Below are positions 42,270 through 51,336 of a stretch of 64,000 bases of DNA, in pieces. The stretch is from Sphingomonas alpina (GTDB lineage: Bacteria; Pseudomonadota; Alphaproteobacteria; Sphingomonadales; Sphingomonadaceae). Position 1 is the first letter of the stretch; each line of letters begins with the position of its first letter. Made by a program: the position numbers and the translations under genes. The notes beneath the pieces were generated by a model. The model was given only the letters and a program-made list of their open reading frames with translations. It was not told the origin of the DNA and searched no databases. The stretch lies in assembly GCF_014490665.1 (NCBI RefSeq), contig NZ_CP061038.1, positions 1,302,001 to 1,366,000 on the forward strand, written 5' to 3'.

Positions 42270-45068
42270 ATGAAAATCGAACGGATTCTATGCTGTGCGA
42301 CGTCGGCAATTGCCTTGATGTACAGCAGCGGTGCCCTGGCTCAGGCAACAACCGCGCCGCAGACCGCCGACACACCTGCCGAACAGGCCGGTATCGAGCC
42401 AGCCGGTGCTGAGGCTGGGGACGATGGCCGGGAAATCATCGTCACCGGGTCGCGCATTCGTCGCGACGGTTTCGATCAACCCACGCCCACCACGGTGCTC
42501 GGTGATGTCGAACTGCGGCAGGGCGCGCGCGCCAATATCCAGCAAGTCTTGAACGATCAGCCGCAATTTCGCGCGACGGTGACGCCGCAGGTCTCGAACG
42601 GCAACACTTCGACCGGTACGGCGCCGGTCGATCTGCGCGGCCTTGGCATCAATCGCACGCTGACTCTGGTCAACGGACGGCGTTTCGTCGGCGATAACAA
42701 TCTGAACTTCGTGCCGACCGGCCTGATCGAGCAGGTTCAGGTCGTGACGGGCGGTGCATCTGCGGCCTGGGGGTCGGGCGCGGTCGCCGGCGTGGTCAAC
42801 CTTATCCTCAAGGACGATCTGCAAGGCGTAACGGTCGGCGCGCAGAGCGGCATTTCATCGCGCGGCGACGGCATGCGGTATGGTTTCGATGCCAGCTTCG
42901 GCACAAAATTCGCGGGTGGCAACGGCCATTTCATGATCGGCGGCGAGTATCTCAAGGATGAGGGGATCTTCGATCGCAATTCGCGGCGCAATCTGGGCAG
43001 CGCCGGGATCGTGCGGGTCAATCCGACCAGTCTGACCGATTTGTCGACGCGCCTGACGCGTGACGTGAATTACGGCAATATCAGCCGGGATGGCCTGATC
43101 ACGACCGGCGTTCTGGCTGGTCAGAACTTCGGCAGCGATGGCGTGCTGCGTCCATTTCGCGGTGGTACCCCGCTCGGCGCCGGAGCCTTTCCGGGCCAGA
43201 TGATCGGTGGCGCCGACGGTGTTGGCCTATATGACGATGTCAGCGCCTCGACGCCGTTCGACCGGCTCAACATCTATGGCCGGGCGAGCTATGATCTGGG
43301 TGGGGCGACGATCTGGGTCGATGGGACCTATGGGCGATCGACCAGCAATGCGCGATTCCTGACCGATTTCATCGTTCCGCCGCTGACGATTTCGGCAACC
43401 AACCCATTCCTGTCGGCGGCAGTGCGCAACCAGCTGGCGGCGGCGGGCGAGACCAGCTTCACGCTCGGCCGTATGTTCAGCGATGTCCTGTCGATGAGGT
43501 TCAATACCAAGCGTGAGAATTGGGAAGGCGCGTTCGGCATCAACGGCGACCTCGGCAAGTTCAAATATCGTGCGCATTACAGCCATGGCGAGATTCACGA
43601 GAATGAACGGCTCGAGAATTCGCGGATCGACGCCAACTTCACCAATGCGCTGGACGCCGTGTCGAGCGGCGGCAAGATCGTCTGTGCGATCAACGCCGAT
43701 GCAATTACCACCAATGACGACCCGGCGTGCCGCCCGCTCAATCCGTTCGGTCGCTACAACGCCTCGGCCGAGGCAGTGGATTACGTCACGGGGACGCAGC
43801 AGCAATTGACGACGACGAAACTGGATTCGGTGGCGGCCGAAATACAGGGCGACCTTTTCTCGCTCTGGGCCGGCCCGGTTACTCTGGTTGTCGGCGGCGA
43901 AGCGCGCTGGTCGAGCATCTCATCCACGCGCAACGCCGATGCGGTGGCCGGCATTTTCAGCCTGCCGGTTTATACCAGCGACCTGAAGGGCAGCTTCAAC
44001 GTGAAGGAAGCCTTTACCGAGGTTTCCTTCCCGGTGATCGACGCCGAGGGTGTGGCGAAAGTCGAGCTTAACGGCGCGGCGCGCTATTCGGATTACAGCA
44101 ATAGCGGCGGTATCTGGTCCTGGAAGGCCGGCGGCACCGCACGGCTGTTCAATGACCTGTTGCTGCGCGTGACGCGTTCGCGTGACATCCGGTCGCCCGA
44201 TATCAATGAATTGTTCAGCGTCCGGAACATCAATGTCGGCGCGCTGGTCGATCAGGACAGTGCCGGCCGGGTGGCAATTCCCGGCTATAATGCGACGCCG
44301 CAGGCGGTGACCACCTATAGCGGCGGGAACCCGGACCTGGTGCCCGAAGTCAGCAAGGGCTGGACCGCCGGCATAACCTATTCGCCGTCCTTCTTTCGCG
44401 GCTTCAGCCTGGCGGTCGACTATTACGATGTGAACATCAACGGCGCGATCACCACCCTGACCGCATCGAGCCTGACACTTGCCTGTTCGAAGGGGAATAC
44501 GGCCGCGTGCAACTCGATCATCCGCAACCCGACGACCCAGACGGTCGAAACGGTGTTCTCCAATTCGCAGAACATCGCCAGCTTCTCGACCCGCGGCGTC
44601 GACATCGAAGCATCCTATGTGCTGCCCTTGTCCAGGGTCAGCAGCAGCATGGGCGGTACGCTGCGAATGCGTGCGCTGGCGACCTATATCGACAGCTTCA
44701 TCTTCGACACGGGCGTCACCCGGGTCGATAGTGCGGGCAGTGTTGGCGACGCGACGGCCAACGGCGTTCCCAAATGGCGTGGCACGCTCGGCCTGACCTA
44801 TCAGGATAACATCGTCGGGTTCGATGCCCGGGTGCGCTATGTCGATGGCGGGCTGTATAATCGCGCGCTGACCACGCTGGTGAACAACAAGATCGCGTCG
44901 CGGACCTATCTCGATCTCGGCGCGCAGTTCAAGGTGATGGACCGCTTCACCCTGTTCGGCAACGTCAACAATGTGTTCGACGCGCCGCCGCCGATCACCA
45001 CCGCCGGCAACCCGCATTACGATATTGTCGGCACCTATTTCACCGCCGGCGTGCGCGTGAAATTCTGA
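42270..45068 (+). CDS. TonB-dependent outer-membrane receptor
   Basis: A 932-residue receptor. The signal peptide (about residues 1-25, ending ALAQA) is followed by a TonB-box-like segment REIIVTGSRIRRDGFDQPTPT and a plug domain (VLGDVELRQGARANIQQVLNDQPQFR ... RTLTLVNGRRFV ... VQVVTGGASAAWGSGAVAGVVNLILK). A 22-strand-type barrel ends in ...VGTYFTAGVRVKF. It imports a substrate across the outer membrane using TonB. ATG at 42270 has AAGGGGAAGAGG upstream; the open frame extends to 41985 without support. It is followed by a serine hydrolase gene. Confidence 0.92.
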   Translation: MKIERILCCATSAIALMYSSGALAQATTAPQTADTPAEQAGIEPAGAEAGDDGREIIVTGSRIRRDGFDQPTPTTVLGDVELRQGARANIQQVLNDQPQFRATVTPQVSNGNTSTGTAPVDLRGLGINRTLTLVNGRRFVGDNNLNFVPTGLIEQVQVVTGGASAAWGSGAVAGVVNLILKDDLQGVTVGAQSGISSRGDGMRYGFDASFGTKFAGGNGHFMIGGEYLKDEGIFDRNSRRNLGSAGIVRVNPTSLTDLSTRLTRDVNYGNISRDGLITTGVLAGQNFGSDGVLRPFRGGTPLGAGAFPGQMIGGADGVGLYDDVSASTPFDRLNIYGRASYDLGGATIWVDGTYGRSTSNARFLTDFIVPPLTISATNPFLSAAVRNQLAAAGETSFTLGRMFSDVLSMRFNTKRENWEGAFGINGDLGKFKYRAHYSHGEIHENERLENSRIDANFTNALDAVSSGGKIVCAINADAITTNDDPACRPLNPFGRYNASAEAVDYVTGTQQQLTTTKLDSVAAEIQGDLFSLWAGPVTLVVGGEARWSSISSTRNADAVAGIFSLPVYTSDLKGSFNVKEAFTEVSFPVIDAEGVAKVELNGAARYSDYSNSGGIWSWKAGGTARLFNDLLLRVTRSRDIRSPDINELFSVRNINVGALVDQDSAGRVAIPGYNATPQAVTTYSGGNPDLVPEVSKGWTAGITYSPSFFRGFSLAVDYYDVNINGAITTLTASSLTLACSKGNTAACNSIIRNPTTQTVETVFSNSQNIASFSTRGVDIEASYVLPLSRVSSSMGGTLRMRALATYIDSFIFDTGVTRVDSAGSVGDATANGVPKWRGTLGLTYQDNIVGFDARVRYVDGGLYNRALTTLVNNKIASRTYLDLGAQFKVMDRFTLFGNVNNVFDAPPPITTAGNPHYDIVGTYFTAGVRVKF

Positions 45069-45158
45069 TCGAGCAAGGAAGCGCTGCCGCTTCGACCGGG
45101 GCGGCGGCGCATCCTGTCAAACCCTGAAGATCGACCGCATCACAATGGAGTGGCGGAC

Positions 45159-46661
45159 ATGATGAAATACAGCCCGAAAACCCTGACCGCCGGCGCCCTG
45201 CTGGCGATCGCGCCGCTCACCGTGACGGCGGCGCCACTCGCCGCGAAAACCCCCGCCGTCAAAGCGAATCGCGCTGCCGCGGCGGTGGCGATCAGTCCGG
45301 TCAGCCTGGCGGCGCTACCCAGCTTTATCGATGGCGTGATGGCCGAACAGATCGCTACGCGCGAAGTGGCAGGGGGCGTGGTGACCATCGTCTACAAGGG
45401 CAAGGTGCTGCTTTCGCGGGGCTATGGCTATGCCAATGTCGACAAGCGCATCCCGGTCGATCCTGCGCGCACGCTGTTCCGGCCGGGATCGGTGTCGAAA
45501 CTGTTCACCTGGACTGCGCTGATGCAGCAGGTGGAGCAGGGTAAGGTCGATCTCGACGCCGATGTGAATACCTATCTCGACTACAAGATTCCTGCCCTTG
45601 GATCGACGCCGATCCGGGTGCGCGACCTGTTTCAACATACACCCGGGATGAGCGATATCGGGGGCATCACGGCGGAGAATGTAGGCAAGCTGGTGCCGTA
45701 TCGCGACTGGATGAAAGCGCACATCCCGGCGCGAGTATGGGCGCCGGGCACCGAGATTTCCTATTCCAACTATGGCGCTGCACTGGCCGGCTATATCGTC
45801 GAGCGCGTCTCGGGCGAGCCCTATCCCGATTACGTCGAGAAGCACATCTTTCGTCCGCTCGGCATGATGACGACCACCTTTCGCGAGCCGCTGACCGGCG
45901 CGATGCGGGACCATATGGCGACGGGGTACGAGGTGAAGGACGGGCGTCTCCTGGCTACACCATTCGAATATTACAGCCTGATCATGCCGGCCGGATCGGC
46001 CTCGGCGACCGCACCCGACATGGCGCGCTTCATGCTCGCCATGCTCAACAAGGGGCAGCTTGGCACGGCGCGGATCCTGACCCCGGCATCGGTCGCGTTC
46101 CTGGAGAGCAATTCATTCGCCAATGCCCCGCACCTTGCCGGGATGGCGCATGGTTTCATGGTTCACCGCGAAGCCGGGCCGCGCCTGGTCGGACATGGCG
46201 GCAACACCCAGGATTTCCACTCCAACCTGACCATCGCCCCGGCCGCCGATTTCGGCTTCTTCGTGTCGTTCACCGGCGGGACCGGAAGCTATCTCGGGCG
46301 CACCGAATTGAGCGATGCGATCATCGGAAAAGTCTTTCCGCAAAAGCCCGCACCGCGCTGGACCGGCAGCGAGAAGCGGCCGCCTCTCGGCGGCTATCGC
46401 AGCAATCGCCGCGATTATGCCGAGGCGGCTCAACCGGAATATGATCTGAAGATCTCAATGCCGGCGGATCATATCGTCACAGTCGAGAATAGCGGGCGCA
46501 AGACGTCCTGGGAGCAGGTCGGCCCCGGCTTGTATGAACTGGTCACCGGCGCGCGCGATGGTGGGCCCTATGACCGGCTGGAGTTCTACGGCACGAACGC
46601 GGACCCGCGGCTGTCGTTCGGCTCGCAACCGCATGTGACCTATCATTTCGTGAAGCCCTGA
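45159..46661 (+). CDS. Serine hydrolase (class C beta-lactamase/DD-peptidase family)
   Basis: A 500-residue exported enzyme. The signal peptide is followed by the penicillin-binding-fold catalytic set: SVSK (SxxK, in FRPGSVSKLF), YSN (in ISYSNYGAALAGY) and HGGN in place of KTG (GHGGNTQDF). This combination is found in esterase/D-aminopeptidase-type members as well as beta-lactamases. The C-terminal ~130 residues form an extra domain. ATG at 45159 has GGAG upstream. Located 90 bases after the TonB receptor, it may process a compound imported by it. Confidence 0.88.
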   Translation: MMKYSPKTLTAGALLAIAPLTVTAAPLAAKTPAVKANRAAAAVAISPVSLAALPSFIDGVMAEQIATREVAGGVVTIVYKGKVLLSRGYGYANVDKRIPVDPARTLFRPGSVSKLFTWTALMQQVEQGKVDLDADVNTYLDYKIPALGSTPIRVRDLFQHTPGMSDIGGITAENVGKLVPYRDWMKAHIPARVWAPGTEISYSNYGAALAGYIVERVSGEPYPDYVEKHIFRPLGMMTTTFREPLTGAMRDHMATGYEVKDGRLLATPFEYYSLIMPAGSASATAPDMARFMLAMLNKGQLGTARILTPASVAFLESNSFANAPHLAGMAHGFMVHREAGPRLVGHGGNTQDFHSNLTIAPAADFGFFVSFTGGTGSYLGRTELSDAIIGKVFPQKPAPRWTGSEKRPPLGGYRSNRRDYAEAAQPEYDLKISMPADHIVTVENSGRKTSWEQVGPGLYELVTGARDGGPYDRLEFYGTNADPRLSFGSQPHVTYHFVKP

Positions 46662-46698
46662 GTTCAGAGCGTTTTCGAATTCAGTTAGTCCGTCCCCT

Positions 46699-46775
46699 CC
46701 GTTCGTTTCGAGCGAAGTCGAGAAACTATGCGCAGCATTTGTGGCATGTTTCTCGACTTCGCTCGAAACGAACGG
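46699..46775. repeat. Perfect 28-bp inverted repeat
   Basis: Arms 46699-46726 and 46748-46775 are perfectly complementary over 28 bases, beginning CCGTTCGTTTCGAGCG, with a 21-base loop. The flank before the left arm (GAGCGTTTTCGA...AGTTAGTCC) resembles the flank of the inverted repeat at 61781-61907, showing that both belong to one family of composite intergenic repeats. No gene is visible in the 206-base gap between the serine hydrolase and the XRE regulator. Confidence 0.75.
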
Positions 46776-46867
46776 AAAAGGGATTCCACCTAAACCGACG
46801 ATTTCGCGGCAGGGAACGCGCCTGTTCCACTCGGAGCGAGCCCGCAGTGTCGACGTTTATGACGTCC

Positions 46868-47512
46868 TCAGGCCGCGGCGATATCCTGGGTGCGTTCCTC
46901 ATGGATGTTGATCAGCGAGGTCATGAGATTGTCCTCGCCGCTCGACATCACGCCGATCGTCACGGCTTCGTCACAGCCTTCGGCGACGAGATAGGCATGG
47001 CCCATCGCTGAATCGATATAGATCGATTCGCCTTCGCCGAGTTCGACCGGGTCGTAGAATTCGGTGTGGACGACGATGCGTCCCTTGACCACGAAGATGA
47101 ATTCCTCGCCGGCATGACGCACCAGGTCGCCGAACTCCTGCAGCGACTTGGCGCGGATCTTGGTCAAATTGGGGATCATGCGTTTCTGGCGCAATTCGGT
47201 GCACAGATAATAATAATCATAATTGGGAGTGTTGACCCGCACCGCCCGATCGAGCGTGCCGATGCTGCGGCGTGCCATCACCCCCGATGTGGCCGATGTT
47301 TCGCCCTCGGCGAACATCTCCGACATGCGAATGTTGAGCCGCTCGCTCAATTGCTGCAGCTTGTCATAGGTCAATGTCAGGCGGTCATGTTCGACCTTCG
47401 ACAAAGTCGACACCGGAATGCCGCTGCGCTCGCTCATCTGCTTCAGCGTCCAGTTGTTGCGGCTGCGAAGCCCCTTCAGCACTGTGCCGAGTGTGAGTTG
47501 ACCGCTTTGCAT
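46868..47512 (-). CDS. XRE-family regulator with C-terminal cupin domain
   Basis: A 214-residue protein. The N-terminal helix-turn-helix (about residues 8-62: LGTVLKGLRSRNNWTLKQMSERSGIPVSTLSKVEHDRLTLTYDKLQQLSERL) is followed by a cupin domain (about 130-210: GEEFIFVVKGRIVVHTEFYDPVELGEGESIYIDSAMGHAYL) that should sense a small molecule. ATG at 47512 is chosen because TAGGAG lies nine bases upstream. It is divergent from the amidohydrolase gene at 47986; an inverted repeat at 47551-47579 is a likely operator for both. Relatives often regulate amino-acid or polyamine catabolism. Confidence 0.9.
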   Translation of the reverse strand: MQSGQLTLGTVLKGLRSRNNWTLKQMSERSGIPVSTLSKVEHDRLTLTYDKLQQLSERLNIRMSEMFAEGETSATSGVMARRSIGTLDRAVRVNTPNYDYYYLCTELRQKRMIPNLTKIRAKSLQEFGDLVRHAGEEFIFVVKGRIVVHTEFYDPVELGEGESIYIDSAMGHAYLVAEGCDEAVTIGVMSSGEDNLMTSLINIHEERTQDIAAA

Positions 47513-47550
47513 CGTCGAACATCTCCTAAAGACCGTTCCGCCAGGACGTC

Positions 47551-47579
47551 CTGAACGGGACACAATATCCTGTTCAGGG
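47551..47579. promoter_or_regulatory. Inverted repeat, probable XRE-cupin operator
   Basis: CCTGAACGGGA (47551-47561) and TCCTGTTCAGG (47569-47579) match as inverted repeats at 10 of 11 positions around a 7-bp spacer. It lies 39-67 bases upstream of the XRE start codon, in the divergent gap to the amidohydrolase. Confidence 0.55.
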
Positions 47580-47786
47580 CATATGTAGCAGAGGTCTCAT
47601 ATAAACATCCGTGAAAACTAGCATCACATATAGCGCTCGCGCAATTCAGCGATTCACGACAGCGCCGGCCATGCGATCATATCCGCGCTCGGCGCCGGCT
47701 GTTCCCTTCTCAGCAGCCATCGGCGTCGGTGTCGCGGCAATGCTTCAGGCGGTCATTCAATGGGCAACTCAACGGAACAGCAAGAT

Positions 47787-47815
47787 TTGCACATTTTGTC
47801 TTGATTAGAGAATAT
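47787..47815 (+). promoter_or_regulatory. Candidate promoter of the amidohydrolase gene
   Basis: TTGCAC (47787-47792) and GAATAT (47810-47815) with 17-bp spacing in an A/T-rich stretch of the 473-base divergent gap. It would give a leader of about 160 bases. Sequence match only; nothing else was identified in 47580-47985 apart from a short stem GAGAA/TTCTC at 47808-47825. Confidence 0.3.
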
Positions 47816-47985
47816 TTTTCTTCTCAATATGGTTTGGCTGAATGAAAGAACGCCAGGCAGGGGATCCCACGTCCGAGAATGTCGGGCTTTCGTCATCCGG
47901 TTACCGACCGGTTCGTGATGTTTCGTCCCTCTCGTGACGCCAAAAATCCCGCGACCTGAAAATAAAGCTGATGGGAGAAATCGAG

Positions 47986-49713
47986 ATGAAGTTCCGGACT
48001 AGTGCGATCGTCGCCACTCTCCTGACCGCCACGCTGAGCTCGGCCGCGCCCGCACGCAAGGGGGGCGGTCCGACGTATGACACCCTCCTGAAAGGCGGCA
48101 CCATCTATGACGGGTTGGGCGGCGCAGCGGTGACCGGCGATGTCGCGATCCGCGGCGACCGTATCGTTTATGTCGGTCCAAAGGCGCCGGGTACTGCGCA
48201 GACGACGATCGATGCCAAGGGGCTCGCCGTGGCGCCTGGTTTCATCAATATGCTCAGCTGGGCGGTCGAATCCCTGATCGCCGACGGGCGCGGGTTGAGC
48301 GATATCCGTCAGGGCGTGACGCTGGAGGTGTTCGGCGAGGGCGACAGTTTCGGGCCGGTGACACCGGGGATGAAGCGGCTCGCGGTCGATCGCCAGAGCG
48401 ACGTCAAATATCCGATCGCATGGAACTCGCTTGCCGAATATCTCGACTGGCTGGCCAAGCGCGGCATCGCGCCAAATGTCGCTTCGTTCATCGGCGCGAC
48501 CACCGTGCGCGCGAACGTGCTGGGCGAGGAGGATGTCGATCCGACGCCCGCGCAATTGCAGCAGATGCGCGGCCTGGTGGCGAAGGCGATGCGCGATGGC
48601 GCGATCGGGGTGGGATCGTCGCTGATCTATGCGCCTGCCAGTTATGCCGAGACGCCCGAACTGATCGCGCTGGTCGACGAGGTAGGGCGCTGCGACGGCC
48701 TGTATATCAGTCATATGCGGTCCGAGGGTGACCGGTTGATCGAGGCGATCGACGAGCTGATCGAGATTTCGCGCAGGACCGGCGCGCGCGCCGAAATCTA
48801 TCACTTCAAACAAGCCGGAAAGGACAATTGGCCGAAGATCGATGCCGCGATTGCGCGGGTCGAGGCAGCGCGCCAGGCAGGCCTGAAGATCACCGCCGAC
48901 ATGTATCCCTATACCATCGCGGGCTCGGGTCTCGACGCCTCGATGCCGACCTGGGTCCAGTCCGGCGGACTGGAGAAATGGATCGAGCGGATGAAGGATC
49001 CGAAGGTCCGTGCGCGGCTGGTCGACGAGATCGGCAAGCCGGGAGTGGGCTGGGAGAATATGTATCGTGCCTCGGGCGGCGCCGACGGGCTGATCGCGGT
49101 CGGCTTCAAGAGCGAGAAGCTGAAGCCGCTGACCGGCAAGACCATCGCCGAGATTGCGGCGATGCGCCACACCTCGCCGATCGAGACGATGATGGATCTG
49201 GTGATCGAAGATGGCAGCCGGGTCGGCATCATCTATCGCATCATGGACGAGGCAAATGTCGCCCGCGCCGTGGCGCTGCCCTGGATGAGCTTCGGATCGG
49301 ATGCCGATGCGCAGGCGCCGGAGGGGCCGTTCCTGAAATCGCGGCCGCACCCGCGCGCCTATGGCACTTTCGCGCGGGTGGTCGGTCATTATGCTCGCGA
49401 CGAAGGGCGGATGCCGATGGCCGAGGCGATCCGGCGCATGACCTCGCTGCCGGCCGCCAATCTCGGCATCAGGGAACGCGGCCGGCTCGCGCCCGGCTAT
49501 CACGCGGATATTGCGGTCTTCGACCCTAAAAGCTTCGTCGATCGCGCAACCGTGCAGCAGCCCCAGGCCTTCGCCGCCGGCATGCGGTCGGTCTATGTCA
49601 ACGGCAAGGCTGTGCTGCTCAACGGCGAGCCGACCGCGAACCGGCCGGGCCAGGTCGTGCGCGGACCCGGCTGGACGGGCTGGCCGGGCGGTGGGGCGTG
49701 CCGCAAGCGATAG
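47986..49713 (+). CDS. D-aminoacylase-like amidohydrolase with altered metal site
   Basis: A 575-residue exported protein of the N-acyl-D-amino-acid deacylase family. It keeps the expected His in YISHMRSEGD, the second His in AEIYHFKQAGK and the catalytic Asp in SFGSDADAQAPEG. The usual HxH after PGFI is replaced (APGFINMLSWAVES) and the metal Cys segment (GNCG) is replaced by GEGDS. So it retains part of the D-aminoacylase site only. ATG at 47986 with GGGAGA upstream is preferred to 47971. The signal peptide spans about residues 1-20. It probably acts in the periplasm on imported acyl-amino acids or peptides. Confidence 0.82.
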   Translation: MKFRTSAIVATLLTATLSSAAPARKGGGPTYDTLLKGGTIYDGLGGAAVTGDVAIRGDRIVYVGPKAPGTAQTTIDAKGLAVAPGFINMLSWAVESLIADGRGLSDIRQGVTLEVFGEGDSFGPVTPGMKRLAVDRQSDVKYPIAWNSLAEYLDWLAKRGIAPNVASFIGATTVRANVLGEEDVDPTPAQLQQMRGLVAKAMRDGAIGVGSSLIYAPASYAETPELIALVDEVGRCDGLYISHMRSEGDRLIEAIDELIEISRRTGARAEIYHFKQAGKDNWPKIDAAIARVEAARQAGLKITADMYPYTIAGSGLDASMPTWVQSGGLEKWIERMKDPKVRARLVDEIGKPGVGWENMYRASGGADGLIAVGFKSEKLKPLTGKTIAEIAAMRHTSPIETMMDLVIEDGSRVGIIYRIMDEANVARAVALPWMSFGSDADAQAPEGPFLKSRPHPRAYGTFARVVGHYARDEGRMPMAEAIRRMTSLPAANLGIRERGRLAPGYHADIAVFDPKSFVDRATVQQPQAFAAGMRSVYVNGKAVLLNGEPTANRPGQVVRGPGWTGWPGGGACRKR

Positions 49714-49860
49714 CGGCAGGCCAGGTCAGAACCCACATCGTGAGGTGGCGCCCAGGTCCGAATGCGTCTCGCGTCCCCTTTGCCCAGCTTGCCGTATGGC
49801 CATCGCGCGTGTCACCCTCGCGCCAATGGCGACTCGCCGACGCTGACGAGAGGATGTGCA

Positions 49861-50361
49861 ATGCTTCGTTTCGGAATCATGGCCACGCTTGGCCTTACGA
49901 TCGCGGCCTGCACCAGCGGTGGTGGCCCCAGCGATAACGCGGCGACGGCCAATACTTCCGTCGCCATCGGAAATACCATCGCCGCCTCTGCGGCGCCAAC
50001 CGGACCATTGGATGCCTGGGTTGGCAAGCATCCATCGGAGAAAGTCGACGGCTTGACCTTCCTGGCGCAGCCATCTGTCAAGGCGGCGGTTGCCGCTGTG
50101 CCGGACGCGAAGGTTCGTGATTTCGTGCATGGCTATAACGGACCCGACGCACCGATTGTGAAGAAGGACGGGCGAGTGCTTGCCTGGGGCTGCGAGAAGC
50201 ATAATTGCGGCTACCATAACTGGTCGGTCTCGATCACGCCGGATGGTTCGAGCGCCGAGGTCTGTTTCTATCAGAACGACGCCAAGCCGGACGGCGCATC
50301 GACCTGGTACGTCGCGGCGGGCAAAACCGAACAGCGTCCAGGCAATTGCCCTTCCGAGTAA
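49861..50361 (+). CDS. Hypothetical lipoprotein
   Basis: A 166-residue protein from ATG 49861 (GAGAGGATG upstream). The N-terminus MLRFGIMATLGLTIAAC has a lipobox ending at Cys17, followed by a Ser/Thr/Ala-rich linker to about residue 45. The remaining domain has three cysteines (GCEKHNCG, VCFYQND), likely forming disulfides, and a C-terminal Cys in PGNCPSE. The family is unknown to me. The open frame extends upstream to 49762 without support. A terminator-like hairpin follows at 50366. Confidence 0.62.
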   Translation: MLRFGIMATLGLTIAACTSGGGPSDNAATANTSVAIGNTIAASAAPTGPLDAWVGKHPSEKVDGLTFLAQPSVKAAVAAVPDAKVRDFVHGYNGPDAPIVKKDGRVLAWGCEKHNCGYHNWSVSITPDGSSAEVCFYQNDAKPDGASTWYVAAGKTEQRPGNCPSE

Positions 50362-50365
50362 GGCA

Positions 50366-50387
50366 CCGCAGCCGCGCGGGGCTGCGG
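50366..50387 (+). terminator. Terminator-like hairpin after the lipoprotein gene
   Basis: CCGCAGCC (50366-50373) and GGCTGCGG (50380-50387) pair perfectly around a 6-base loop, starting five bases after the stop codon. There is no T-run, so it may only stabilise the mRNA end. Confidence 0.5.
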
Positions 50388-50425
50388 GCGATGGCGAGCA
50401 TTCGCGCCTGACGATCAGGGGCTGC

Positions 50426-51232
50426 TCATCCCGGCGCGACGGGGTTGGAAATATTCCTGTCCATTCTGGTCAATTGGCCGGCGGCTTCGCGGGTCGCCTC
50501 GCCAATGGCGCTAATCATATCGTCGCCATGCTGGCCGCTGAACATCGTGCAGGACAAGACGAAGCGTGCCGCGCCGTCCGCGGTGCCGATGGTCGCAGCC
50601 ACGCTGGTGACGCCGCGAAGCAGTTGATCCCGGTCCAGCGCCCAGCCGCGGCGACGCGTGGTTTCAAGCTCCGTCACATAATGCTCGATGTCCGGATTTT
50701 CCTGCCACCGGACCGCGGCGATTCCTGCGGCAATGCTGCTGTGCGATGCACCGGTCGCCGCCGCGACCGCGCGCCCGGCTGCACCGGCATAAAGCGGTTG
50801 CCGCTGGCCGACTACCATATGGATCCGGGTCGCCGCGACACTTTCCGAAAGAGCGACAAGGATGAGGCGCTCGGACGCGGCCAGGCGCCAAAGCCCGCAC
50901 GCGACGTCGAAACGATCGGCGATATCCCGCATCGCGGGCGCAGCTGCAGATAAGATGTTCTCGCCTCGCGATGGTTGCGCGAGTTCCGCGATGCCGGGGC
51001 CGAGCGCATAGCGCTTGGTCGCCGGATCGAACAGGAGCAGCCGCTCCGCAGCGAGCGTCTTGACCAGGTTGAAGCAGCTGCTCGGGCTGATGCCGAGATC
51101 GCGCGCAATGGCGTTGACTCCACGTCCGTCCGGCATGGGGCCGAGATAGCGGAGAATGGCGATGGCATGCACCACCGAGCCAACGAACGGGGAGCGTAAC
51201 GCGGGCCCATGTGAGGGGAGGTCGATTGTCAT
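50426..51232 (-). CDS. IclR-family transcriptional regulator
   Basis: A 268-residue IclR protein. The N-terminal winged helix (about residues 18-80: SVVHAIAILRYLG...GVNAIARDLGISPSSCFNLVKTLAAERLLLFDPATKRYALG) precedes the effector-binding GAF-like domain (about 95-265). IclR regulators commonly control aromatic or acyl-CoA catabolic operons. It is divergent from the acyl-CoA operon starting at 51337 and has an inverted repeat at 51239-51281 in the shared gap, so it is the likely pathway-specific regulator. The effector is unknown. Confidence 0.9.
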   Translation of the reverse strand: MTIDLPSHGPALRSPFVGSVVHAIAILRYLGPMPDGRGVNAIARDLGISPSSCFNLVKTLAAERLLLFDPATKRYALGPGIAELAQPSRGENILSAAAPAMRDIADRFDVACGLWRLAASERLILVALSESVAATRIHMVVGQRQPLYAGAAGRAVAAATGASHSSIAAGIAAVRWQENPDIEHYVTELETTRRRGWALDRDQLLRGVTSVAATIGTADGAARFVLSCTMFSGQHGDDMISAIGEATREAAGQLTRMDRNISNPVAPG

Positions 51233-51238
51233 GATGGA

Positions 51239-51281
51239 TTATTCATTCACATAGATGAATAGCATTCGTGATGTTGAATAA
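51239..51281. promoter_or_regulatory. Nested inverted repeats in the IclR-operon divergent gap
   Basis: TTATTCA (51239-51245) and TGAATAA (51275-51281) form the outer arms. Inside, ATTCAT (51241-51246) and ATGAAT (51255-51260) form a second pair. The gap is 104 bases. Probable IclR operator, by position and symmetry. Confidence 0.45.
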
Positions 51282-51336
51282 CAATCGCCGATGATGATAG
51301 AAGGCCTGCAAAGAAAAGGCGGGTGGAGAGTCGCTG

